Shown: one piece after another, positions 7,688 to 15,377 of the stretch | How positions within the stretch are numbered: the first letter of the stretch is position 1 | How the letters are laid out: each line of letters begins with the position of its first letter | Origin: Comamonas sp. KCTC 72670 | GTDB lineage: Bacteria; Myxococcota; Myxococcia; Myxococcales; Myxococcaceae | Assembly (NCBI GenBank): GCA_014656495.1 | Contig: BNCN01000002.1 | Location: 62,001 to 126,000, forward strand | Reading direction: 5' to 3' | Length of the DNA stretch: 64,000 bases | Translations under genes and position numbers: made by a program | The notes under the pieces: generated by a model | Database searches by the model: none | Told to the model about the DNA's origin: nothing | The model's input: only the letters and a program-made list of their open reading frames with translations

Positions 7688-10600
7688 ATGGCCCCGCAAA
7701 TCAGCCTCGACTTCGTGGCGGAGTCCGCCGCGCATCCGGCGTTGGCGCCGTTCCATCCGGTGGTGCGCCGCTGGTTCGCGGAGCGACTGGGGGAGCCCAG
7801 CCGCCCGCAGGTGGAGGGCTGGCCGCTCATCCAGGCGGGGCAGGACGTGCTCATCGCCGCGCCCACGGGCAGCGGCAAGACGCTGACGGCCTTCCTCGCC
7901 GCGCTGGACTCGCTGTTCCGCCTGGCGCTGGAGGGCACGCTGACCGACTGCACCCAGGTGCTCTACGTGTCGCCGCTCAAGGCGCTGGGCAACGACGTGC
8001 AGAAGAACCTGCTCCAGCCGCTGGAGGAGCTGCTCGCGCGCGCCCGCGCGGAGGGCTACCAGCCGCGGGAGCTGCGCGTCCAGGTGCGCAGCGGCGACAC
8101 GCCGGCCTCCGAGCGCGCGCAGATGGTGCGCCGCCCGCCGCACATCCTCATCACCACGCCGGAGTCCTTCTATCTCTACCTGACGGCGGAGAAGGCGCGC
8201 GCCACGCTGCGCTCGGTGCGCACCGTCATCGTGGACGAAATCCACGCCCTGGCGCGTGACAAGCGGGGCAGCCACTTCGCGCTGTCGCTGGAGCGGCTCA
8301 AGGCGCTCACCGACGTGCGGCCCCAGCTCATCGGCCTGTCGGCGACGCAGAAGCCGCTGGACGCCATCGCCGGGTTCCTGACGGGCGCGTCCCACCAGGA
8401 CTGCAAGCGGGTGGAGGTGGGCCACCTGCGCCCGTGGGATTTGACGCTGGAGATTCCGGACGCGGAGCTGTCGTCGCTGGCCAGCCACGAGATGTGGGGG
8501 CAGGTCTACGACAGGCTGGTGGCGCTGACGGCGGCGCACCGGACCACGCTCGTCTTCGTGAACACGCGGAAGATGGCGGAGCGCGTGGCGCACGACCTGG
8601 GCGAGCGCCTGGGCGAGGGCACCGTGGCCGCGCACCACGGCAGCATGTCGCGCGAAATCCGGCTGGCGGCGGAGGAGAAGCTGAAGTCCGGGCAGCTGCG
8701 GGCCATGGTGGCCACCGCGTCGCTGGAGTTGGGCATCGACGTGGGCAACGTGGACCTCGTCGTGCAACTGGGCAGCACGCGCGCCATCGCCGTGCTGCTC
8801 CAGCGCGTGGGCCGCGCGGGCCACCACAAGGCGGGCATCTCCAAGGGCATCCTGTTCGCGATGACGCGCGACGAATTGATGGAGTGCACCGCGCTCCTCA
8901 ACGCCGTGCGCGAGGGCGACCTGGACGCGGTGCGCATCCCGGAGAAGCCGCTGGACGTGCTGGCGCAGCAGATTGTCGCCGCGTGTGCCTGCGAGGAGTG
9001 GGACGAGCGCGCCCTGTTCAGCCTCTTCCAGCGCGCGTATCCGTACCGCGACCTCACCTGGGAGGAGTACCAGGGCGTGCTGGAGCTGCTGTCAGAGGGC
9101 GTGGCCGCGCGCCGGGGCCGTGCGGGCATCCACCTGCACAGGGACCGGGTGAACCAGCGCCTCAAGGGCCGGCGCGGCGTGCGTATCACCGCGCTCACCA
9201 ACGGCGGCGCCATCCCGGACACCTTCACCTTCAACGTCACCGCCGAGCCCGAGGGCAAGGTGGTGGGCACGCTGGACGAGGACTTCGCGGTGGAGTCCTC
9301 GCCCGGGGACATCTTCCTGCTGGGCAGCACCGCGTGGCGCATCCAGCGGGTGTCGGGCAGCACGGTGCAGGTGGAGGACGCGCGCGGCGCTCCGCCCAAC
9401 GTGCCCTTCTGGCGCGGTGAGGCCCCGGGCCGCACGGACGAGCTGTCACTCCAGGTGGGCCGCCTGCGCGAATCGCTGCTGACGCGCGACGACGCCCCGG
9501 AGTTCCTCGCCAAGGATTTGCGCATGCCGCCGCCCGCGGTGGAGGCGTTGATGGGCTACCTGCGCACCGGGCAGAAGATGCTCGACGCGGTGCCCAGCAA
9601 CACCACCATCGTGGCCGAGCGCTTCTTCGATGAAGCGGGCGGGATGCAGCTCATCATCCACGCGCCCTTCGGCAGCCGCATCAACCGCGCGTGGGGCCTG
9701 GCGCTGCGTAAGCGCTTCTGCCGCTCGTTCGACTTCGAGCTCCAGGCCGCGGCCACGGAGGACGGCATCCTCCTGTCGCTGGGCGAGCAGCACTCCTTCC
9801 CCCTGGCGGAGATTTTCGACTTCCTCCACCCGGACGGCGTGGAGGAGGTGCTGGTGCAGGCGGTGCTCCAGGCGCCGATTTTCGGCACGCGCTTCCGGTG
9901 GGTGGCCACGCGGGCGCTCGCGCTGAACCGGATGATGGGGGGCAAGCGCGTGGCGCCCAACCTCCAGCGCGCGCGCAGCGAGGACCTGCTGGCGGCGGTG
10001 TTCCCGGAGCAGGTGGGCTGCCAGGACAACCACGGCGGTGGTGACCTGGAGCTGCCGGACCATCCGCTGGTGAAGCAGACCATGGATGACTGCCTGCGCG
10101 AGGCCATGGACGTGGACGGCCTGCGCGAGGTGCTGCGAGGCATGCGCGATGGCCGCATCCGCCTGCTCGCGCGCGACGTGCCAGAGCCCAGCCTCTTCGC
10201 GCACGCGATGATTCACAGCCAGCCCTACACCTTCCTGGACGACGCGCCGGCGGAGGAGCGCCGCGTTCGCAACGTGGCCCTGCGCCGCGCCATGCCGGTG
10301 GAGGACGTGACGGCCTTCGGCGCCTTGGACGCCACCGCCATCGCCACGGTGGTGGCGGACGCGGCCCCGCCGATGCGCGACGAGGACGAGCTGCACGACG
10401 CGCTGTTGCAGTTGCTCCTGCTGCCCGAGGCGGAGGTACCGCGCGGCATGGCGACCCCGCTGTTCGAGCAGGGCCGGGTGGCGTGGATGGACCTGCCCGC
10501 GGGCCGCTTCCTGGTGTCCGCGGAGCGGGGCAACGCGCTGCGGGTGCTGTTCCCGGACGCGCCCATGCAGCCGCCCCTGCCCGTGCTGGCGCATGACCGT

Positions 10601-12028
10601 CCCGTGGAGCGGGACGCCGCCGTGCTCCAGGTGGTGCGCGGGCGCATGGAGATGCTGGGGCCCACCACGGTGGCGGAGCTGGCCCGGCTCGTCGTCCTGG
10701 ACGAGGACTCCGTCAACGCGGCCATCCACCAACTGGAGTCCCAGGGCAACGTGCTGCGCGGACGCTTCCGCCCGCTGGAGCTGTCGCTCGCGGATGGCGC
10801 GAGCCCTCCGCTGGAGTGGTGCGACCGGCGGCTGCTCCAGCGCATCCACCGGCTGACGGTGGGGCGGCTGCGCAAGGAAATCGAGCCGCTGAGCGCGCAG
10901 GACTTCATGCGCTTCCTCTTCCGGTGGCACCACCTGGAGGAACTGGACGCGCTGCGGGGCTCCACGGGGCTGCTGAAGGCCGTGCGGCTGCTGCAGGGAT
11001 ACGAGGCGCCGGCCTCCGCGTGGGAGCGCTTCCTCCTGCCCGCGCGCATGCGGGGCTATACGCCGGACCTGCTGGAGCGGGCCTGCTATGCGGGTGAGGT
11101 GGCCTGGGGCCGGCTGACGACGAAGGAGGCGAAGCCGACGCCGGGGCCTCGTCGAGGCGCGCCGGTGACGCCGCCGGAGCCCGCGCCTCCGCGCTCCCGC
11201 GCATCGCCCACGCGCAACGCGCCGCTGACCTTCACCTTGCGCGAGGACCTGGAGTGGATGCTCACCGCCGCCCGTCCTCACGCGGTGCTGGCGGATGGCG
11301 ACGTGTGGACGCCGCCGGATTTGAGCGTGGCCGCGAAGGACGTGGTCGCGGTGCTGGAGCGGCGAGGCGCCTGCTTCTTCCAGGACCTAGTGTCCCGGGC
11401 CCGGCGGCTGCCCGCTGAAATCGAGGACGCGCTGTGGGAGCTGGTGGCGCGCGGCCTGGTGACGGCGGACGCGGTGCAGAACCTGCGCGTGCTCCAGAGC
11501 CCGGCGCACCGCAAGCGGCAGAAGCTGCTCCAGCGCGGTGGCCCGGGCCGCTGGAGCCTGCTGGCCCCGGCCGAGCCGAAGTCGCAGGACGAGGTCATGG
11601 ACTCGCTGGCCCGCCTCTTCCTCCAGCGCTACGGCATCGTGTGGCGGGACCTGGCGATGCGTGAGTCGCTCGCGCCCACGTGGCGTGAGCTGCTCTTCGT
11701 GTACCGCCGCATGGAGGCGCGCGGCGAGGTGCGCGGCGGCCGCTTCGTCGCCGGCTTCGTGGGTGAGCAGTTCGCGTTGCCAGAGGCCGTGGACATGGCG
11801 CGCTCGGTGCGCCGTCAGCCGCCATCCGGCGTCCGGGTCCAGGTGTCGGGTGTGGACCCGCTCAACCTCACGGGGGTGGTGACGCCAGGGCCCCGCGTGC
11901 CGGCGATGCCCGGCAATGTCGTGACCTACGTGGACGGTGTCCCCCGGGATGTCGGCGCACTGGACGATGCGGCCGACGGCAACGTTGGAGAGGACACGGA
12001 AGGTGGGGGCGAGGCGATGGCGAGCTGA
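7688..12028 (+). CDS. lhr: Lhr-type superfamily 2 DNA helicase
   Basis: Full-length bacterial Lhr, 1446 residues (E. coli and mycobacterial Lhr are about 1500). An SF2 helicase core occupies about the first 400 residues: Walker A PTGSGKT with Lys64, DEIH box at residues 183-186, SATQ motif III, and motif VI QRVGRAGH from residue 372. Winged-helix and beta-barrel Lhr-core domains follow, then a long C-terminal extension. A Pro/Arg-rich linker around residues 1145-1180 divides it. Known Lhr proteins are 3'-to-5' ATP-dependent DNA/RNA-DNA translocases linked to repair of damaged or crosslinked DNA. The protein should be cytoplasmic. ATG 7688 has GGAGG just upstream. The gene ends with a good intrinsic terminator and appears monocistronic. 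Confidence 0.93.
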   Translation: MAPQISLDFVAESAAHPALAPFHPVVRRWFAERLGEPSRPQVEGWPLIQAGQDVLIAAPTGSGKTLTAFLAALDSLFRLALEGTLTDCTQVLYVSPLKALGNDVQKNLLQPLEELLARARAEGYQPRELRVQVRSGDTPASERAQMVRRPPHILITTPESFYLYLTAEKARATLRSVRTVIVDEIHALARDKRGSHFALSLERLKALTDVRPQLIGLSATQKPLDAIAGFLTGASHQDCKRVEVGHLRPWDLTLEIPDAELSSLASHEMWGQVYDRLVALTAAHRTTLVFVNTRKMAERVAHDLGERLGEGTVAAHHGSMSREIRLAAEEKLKSGQLRAMVATASLELGIDVGNVDLVVQLGSTRAIAVLLQRVGRAGHHKAGISKGILFAMTRDELMECTALLNAVREGDLDAVRIPEKPLDVLAQQIVAACACEEWDERALFSLFQRAYPYRDLTWEEYQGVLELLSEGVAARRGRAGIHLHRDRVNQRLKGRRGVRITALTNGGAIPDTFTFNVTAEPEGKVVGTLDEDFAVESSPGDIFLLGSTAWRIQRVSGSTVQVEDARGAPPNVPFWRGEAPGRTDELSLQVGRLRESLLTRDDAPEFLAKDLRMPPPAVEALMGYLRTGQKMLDAVPSNTTIVAERFFDEAGGMQLIIHAPFGSRINRAWGLALRKRFCRSFDFELQAAATEDGILLSLGEQHSFPLAEIFDFLHPDGVEEVLVQAVLQAPIFGTRFRWVATRALALNRMMGGKRVAPNLQRARSEDLLAAVFPEQVGCQDNHGGGDLELPDHPLVKQTMDDCLREAMDVDGLREVLRGMRDGRIRLLARDVPEPSLFAHAMIHSQPYTFLDDAPAEERRVRNVALRRAMPVEDVTAFGALDATAIATVVADAAPPMRDEDELHDALLQLLLLPEAEVPRGMATPLFEQGRVAWMDLPAGRFLVSAERGNALRVLFPDAPMQPPLPVLAHDRPVERDAAVLQVVRGRMEMLGPTTVAELARLVVLDEDSVNAAIHQLESQGNVLRGRFRPLELSLADGASPPLEWCDRRLLQRIHRLTVGRLRKEIEPLSAQDFMRFLFRWHHLEELDALRGSTGLLKAVRLLQGYEAPASAWERFLLPARMRGYTPDLLERACYAGEVAWGRLTTKEAKPTPGPRRGAPVTPPEPAPPRSRASPTRNAPLTFTLREDLEWMLTAARPHAVLADGDVWTPPDLSVAAKDVVAVLERRGACFFQDLVSRARRLPAEIEDALWELVARGLVTADAVQNLRVLQSPAHRKRQKLLQRGGPGRWSLLAPAEPKSQDEVMDSLARLFLQRYGIVWRDLAMRESLAPTWRELLFVYRRMEARGEVRGGRFVAGFVGEQFALPEAVDMARSVRRQPPSGVRVQVSGVDPLNLTGVVTPGPRVPAMPGNVVTYVDGVPRDVGALDDAADGNVGEDTEGGGEAMAS

Positions 12029-12033
12029 GCCGC

Positions 12034-12081
12034 GGCACCCTCGTCACGAGGAGCTGCTAGGGTGCCCCCCTTCGTTTTTTT
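12034..12081 (+). terminator. Intrinsic terminator of lhr
   Basis: GGCACCCT (12034-12041) pairs with AGGGTGCC (12059-12066) and a run of seven T follows after CCCCTTCG (through 12081). It begins just after the lhr stop. The T-run ends about 15 bp before the start of the protease gene, so the hairpin also lies in any leader of that gene that begins further upstream. Confidence 0.75.
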
Positions 12082-12096
12082 CGAGGGGTCGTCCGC

Positions 12097-14661
12097 ATGC
12101 GTCGCCTGCTGCTGCTGGGACTGTTGCTGCTCTCCGCCACCTCCTGCTCTGGGGACGAGGCGCCACCGGACGAGCCGACGCCGACCCAGGGGCGCATCCG
12201 AGGAGTGCTGACGCCCTTCCGCAGCAGTGAGCGGTCCACGGAAGGAGAGGGCTCCCGGACAGTGCGGTCACCCTTCCGGGCCGGTGAGCTGGAGGAGCTG
12301 AAGCAGACGCTGCGCGAGCTCCATGCCCGCCGCGTGGATGCGGAGCGGCAGGCGCGGAAGGTGCCAGGGCTCCCCATTGTCCAGGCCGAGCCGCGCGCCG
12401 AATCGCACGCGCTCGCGTCGAGCGAGGACCCTTCGATTCCCGGGGACCTCATCCTGCGCTTCGAGGAGGCGGGCCTGTCGCCGGAGCGCGTGCTGGAGCG
12501 TGTGAAGCGCCCGGGCTTCCGCGCGGTCCACAAGGGTTACGCCAGCGAGTACGTCCACCTGGTGGGCTACGAGGCCCTGGACGGCAAGGCCGTGACGGCG
12601 GCGAAGACGCGGGAGTGGGCGTCACAGCTCGCGCGGGTGCCTGGCGTGCGGTACGCCGTCCACAACGCGCGGATGCACGGCATGGCCGCGCCGAACGACC
12701 GGGGCTACAGCCTCCAGTGGCACTACCCCACGCTCAACCTGCCGGCCGCGTGGGACCTGGTGCAGGACGCGTCTGGCGTGGTGGTGGCCGTGCTCGACAG
12801 CGGCATCGTCTCCCACCCGGACCTGAACGCGAACGTGCTGCCGGGCTACGACATGATTTCGGACCCGGAGAACGCGGGCGACGGCGACGGTCGGGACAAC
12901 AACCCCCGGGATGAAGGCGGCGATACGCCCAGCGGCGGCTCGTCGTGGCATGGCTCGCACGTGGCGGGCACCATCTCCGCCGACACGAACAACGAGGTGG
13001 GCGTCGCGGGCGTGGCGTGGGGCGCGAAGCTGCTCCCGGTCCGGGTGCTGGGGCGCAAGGGCGGCACCGCCTTCGACATCGCCGCGGCCATCACCTGGGC
13101 CACGGGCGGCGTCGTGCCGGGCGTGCCGCCGAATCCGAATCCCGCGAAGGTGGTGAACATGAGCCTGGGCGGCGCGGCGCCACCGCAGCAGCTCTACCAG
13201 GACGCCATCGACGCGGCGGTCGCCCGTGGCGCCATCATCGTCGTCGCCGCCGGCAATGAGAACGTGAACGCGCGCAACACCACGCCGTGCAATCAAGACA
13301 ACGTCATCTGCGTGGGCTCCACCAGCCTGGCCGGGCAACGGAGCAGCTTCTCCAACTTCGGCCCCAACGTGGACGTGGTCGCCTCCGGCGGCGAGATGCG
13401 CGAGGACCTGAACGGCGACGGCTACCCGGACGGTGTGTTGTCCACGGTGTTGGATGACAACGGGCAGCCCGCCTATGCCTTCTCGCAAGGCACCAGCATG
13501 GCCGCGCCCCATGTCGCGGGCGTGGTGGCGTTGATGGCGGCGGCGCAGCCGAACCTGACGGCCGCGGTGGCGGAGAGCACGCTCAAGGCCACGGCCACGC
13601 CGCTGACCAGCGCGCAGTGCCCGGAGGGGTGCGGCGCGGGGCTCGTCAACGCGCGTGCCGCGCTGGCCCGCATCGCCAACGTGGACCCGGGCTCGCTGGA
13701 CCCGCAGCTCAACGTGACGACGTCCACGCTGTTCTTCCGCGGCAGCGGGACGCAGCAGTTCACCGTCAGCAACGTGGGCGGCAACCGCGGCGGGGATTTG
13801 ACGGTGACGGCCACGGCCAGCGGTCCCAACGCCTCGGCGGTGTCGTTCCCCCAGGGGAACGCGGTGCGGGTCCCCGCGTTCGGCTCGGCGTCGCTGAGCG
13901 TGGCGGTCAATGCCTCGGGCCTGCCGCCGGGCGACACCGTGGTGCCGCTGAGCCTCACGGGCTCGGGGACGGCGGGCTCGGCGACGGTGGCGGTGAAGAT
14001 TGGCGTGGGGAGCGGGGCCGACGACAAGGACGCGGTGGTCGCGTTCGTGTGGCAGGACGCGCGGGGGGAGTGGCAGGCGTCGGAGAACGCCATCACCGTG
14101 GCGCGGGCCTCGGCCAACTATGCGTACAGCATCAACCTGGCGCCCCGGACGTACTTCGCGCTGGCCACCATCGATGACGACGACGACGGGAACTTCTTCG
14201 AGGCCGGCGAGCGCACCGGCTACTGGCGGAACGTGGATGCCTTCGAGCCCCTGGTGCTGGAGCGGGGCGCCACCTTGTCGGACGTGAGCTTCGACCTGAT
14301 TCCGCTGGCGCCCATCGATGATGATCCGGCGCTGGTGGTGGGCAGCGCGTGTCGCTCGAACACGGAGTGCCCGGGCGGCGTCTGCGTGACGGAGTATCCC
14401 GGCGGTTACTGCACCATGGACTGCACCCGGTCGGCCTGCCCGGCGGGCTCGCGTTGCTACATCGTGGACCCGTCCACGGGCCTCAAGGCGTGTCTGGCCA
14501 CCTGCACGCGGCAGGTGGGGACGGGGCAGGGGGATTGCCGCACGGACTATGTCTGCTACAGCGACGGTACGGGCTCGGGTGCCTGCCAGCCGAGCTGCTC
14601 GGCCATGGACCTGCTGTGGTGCGGCCCGCAGCAATGCCAGCCCAACGGCTTCTGCGGGTGA
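12097..14661 (+). CDS. Subtilisin-family (S8) serine protease lipoprotein
   Basis: 854-residue exported protease. A signal peptide ends in a lipobox-like LSATSC with Cys17 as the likely lipidated residue; the next residue is Ser, so outer-membrane sorting is plausible. A ~200-residue pro-region precedes the peptidase domain. The triad is visible: Asp234 in VLDSGI, His285 in SWHGSHVAG and Ser467 in GTSMAAPHVAG. After about residue 545 come a beta-sandwich domain resembling choice-of-anchor or Fn3-like modules, an Asp-rich segment (IDDDDDGN) that may bind calcium, and a cysteine-rich C-terminus of about 100 residues. The substrate is unknown; prey proteins or matrix turnover are guesses. ATG 12097 has GAGGGG upstream. 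It is flanked by terminator hairpins and so is probably monocistronic. Confidence 0.9.
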   Translation: MRRLLLLGLLLLSATSCSGDEAPPDEPTPTQGRIRGVLTPFRSSERSTEGEGSRTVRSPFRAGELEELKQTLRELHARRVDAERQARKVPGLPIVQAEPRAESHALASSEDPSIPGDLILRFEEAGLSPERVLERVKRPGFRAVHKGYASEYVHLVGYEALDGKAVTAAKTREWASQLARVPGVRYAVHNARMHGMAAPNDRGYSLQWHYPTLNLPAAWDLVQDASGVVVAVLDSGIVSHPDLNANVLPGYDMISDPENAGDGDGRDNNPRDEGGDTPSGGSSWHGSHVAGTISADTNNEVGVAGVAWGAKLLPVRVLGRKGGTAFDIAAAITWATGGVVPGVPPNPNPAKVVNMSLGGAAPPQQLYQDAIDAAVARGAIIVVAAGNENVNARNTTPCNQDNVICVGSTSLAGQRSSFSNFGPNVDVVASGGEMREDLNGDGYPDGVLSTVLDDNGQPAYAFSQGTSMAAPHVAGVVALMAAAQPNLTAAVAESTLKATATPLTSAQCPEGCGAGLVNARAALARIANVDPGSLDPQLNVTTSTLFFRGSGTQQFTVSNVGGNRGGDLTVTATASGPNASAVSFPQGNAVRVPAFGSASLSVAVNASGLPPGDTVVPLSLTGSGTAGSATVAVKIGVGSGADDKDAVVAFVWQDARGEWQASENAITVARASANYAYSINLAPRTYFALATIDDDDDGNFFEAGERTGYWRNVDAFEPLVLERGATLSDVSFDLIPLAPIDDDPALVVGSACRSNTECPGGVCVTEYPGGYCTMDCTRSACPAGSRCYIVDPSTGLKACLATCTRQVGTGQGDCRTDYVCYSDGTGSGACQPSCSAMDLLWCGPQQCQPNGFCG

Positions 14662-14663
14662 GG

Positions 14664-14692
14664 CTCGGGTGCCCGTGTCCAGGGCGCCCGAG
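14664..14692 (+). terminator. Hairpin after the S8 protease gene; loop matches downstream repeats
   Basis: CTCGGGTGCCC (14664-14674) pairs with GGGCGCCCGAG (14682-14692), an 11-bp stem with one G-U pair, three bases after the protease stop. No T-run follows. The 7-nt loop GTGTCCA is the exact complement of TGGACAC, which occurs twice just downstream at 14704-14710 and 14712-14718. Confidence 0.5.
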
Positions 14693-14703
14693 GGGTGGGG
14701 AGG

Positions 14704-14718
14704 TGGACACTTGGACAC
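14704..14718 (+). promoter_or_regulatory. Tandem TGGACAC repeat upstream of the phytochrome operon
   Basis: Two copies of TGGACAC, 8 bp apart start to start, lie about 60 bp before bphO; a third, inverted copy is the hairpin loop at 14675-14681. They may be a regulator binding site or part of an RNA pseudoknot. No clear -35/-10 pair is visible in the gap, so the promoter of the operon remains unplaced. Confidence 0.35.
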
Positions 14719-14774
14719 AGTTCCAGGTTTCCTCTCCGAGGCGATGGAGGCATCTTGCCGTCACCTTGGCCCTG

Positions 14775-15377
14775 ATGCAGCGACTGAAGAGTGAAACGCG
14801 CCCGCACCACGAGCGCACCGAGGCACAGGTCCGCCTGATGGATGCGGGCCTGACGCGCTTGGCGTACCGGCGTCACCTGGAAGCGCTGCTCGGCTTCTAC
14901 GCCCCGCTGGAGGAGAAGCTCGCCGCCTTGCCGCTGGCGCAGGTCCCGGGACTCGCCATCCAGGAGCGTTGGAAGCGGGCCCTCCTGGAAGAGGACCTGG
15001 TCGCGTTGGGGCATGACGCCCACTCGCTCGCCCGGCTGCCCCGCTGCCAGGACCTGCCGGCCCTCCCCGGTCTGCCGGAGGCCCTCGGATGTCTCTATGT
15101 GTTGGAGGGCTCCTCGCTGGGGGGCCAGCTCATCCTCCGGCACCTGCGCCGTCAGTTTGAAGGCGAAGTACGGCCCCTCACGTTCTCCTTCTTCAACGCT
15201 TATGGAGACGCGGTGGGGCCCCGCTGGCGCGCCTTTGGAGAGGCCGTGAATCAGGCCTCTGAGGTGGCGGCGGATGAATCCTTCGACGCTCGAGTGGTGA
15301 AGGGCGCTCAAGAAACCTTCGACACCTTCGCAGCATGGCTGCGGCACGAGCAGCCCCATGCCTCACTCTCCGCCTGA
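14775..15377 (+). CDS. bphO: Bacteriophytochrome-associated haem oxygenase
   Basis: About 200 residues, matching BphO-type haem oxygenases that open haem to biliverdin IXalpha, the chromophore of bacteriophytochromes. Evidence: the N-terminal pattern RLKSETRPHHERTE, where His12 is the probable proximal haem ligand, and the family signature YVLEGSSLGGQ. Cytoplasmic. The ATG at 14775 gives the expected N-terminus, but a GGAGG at 14746-14750 is rather far away, so an in-frame TTG at 14766 is an alternative start. The gene overlaps the phytochrome gene by 20 bp, so pigment synthesis and apoprotein are made together. Confidence 0.88.
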   Translation: MQRLKSETRPHHERTEAQVRLMDAGLTRLAYRRHLEALLGFYAPLEEKLAALPLAQVPGLAIQERWKRALLEEDLVALGHDAHSLARLPRCQDLPALPGLPEALGCLYVLEGSSLGGQLILRHLRRQFEGEVRPLTFSFFNAYGDAVGPRWRAFGEAVNQASEVAADESFDARVVKGAQETFDTFAAWLRHEQPHASLSA

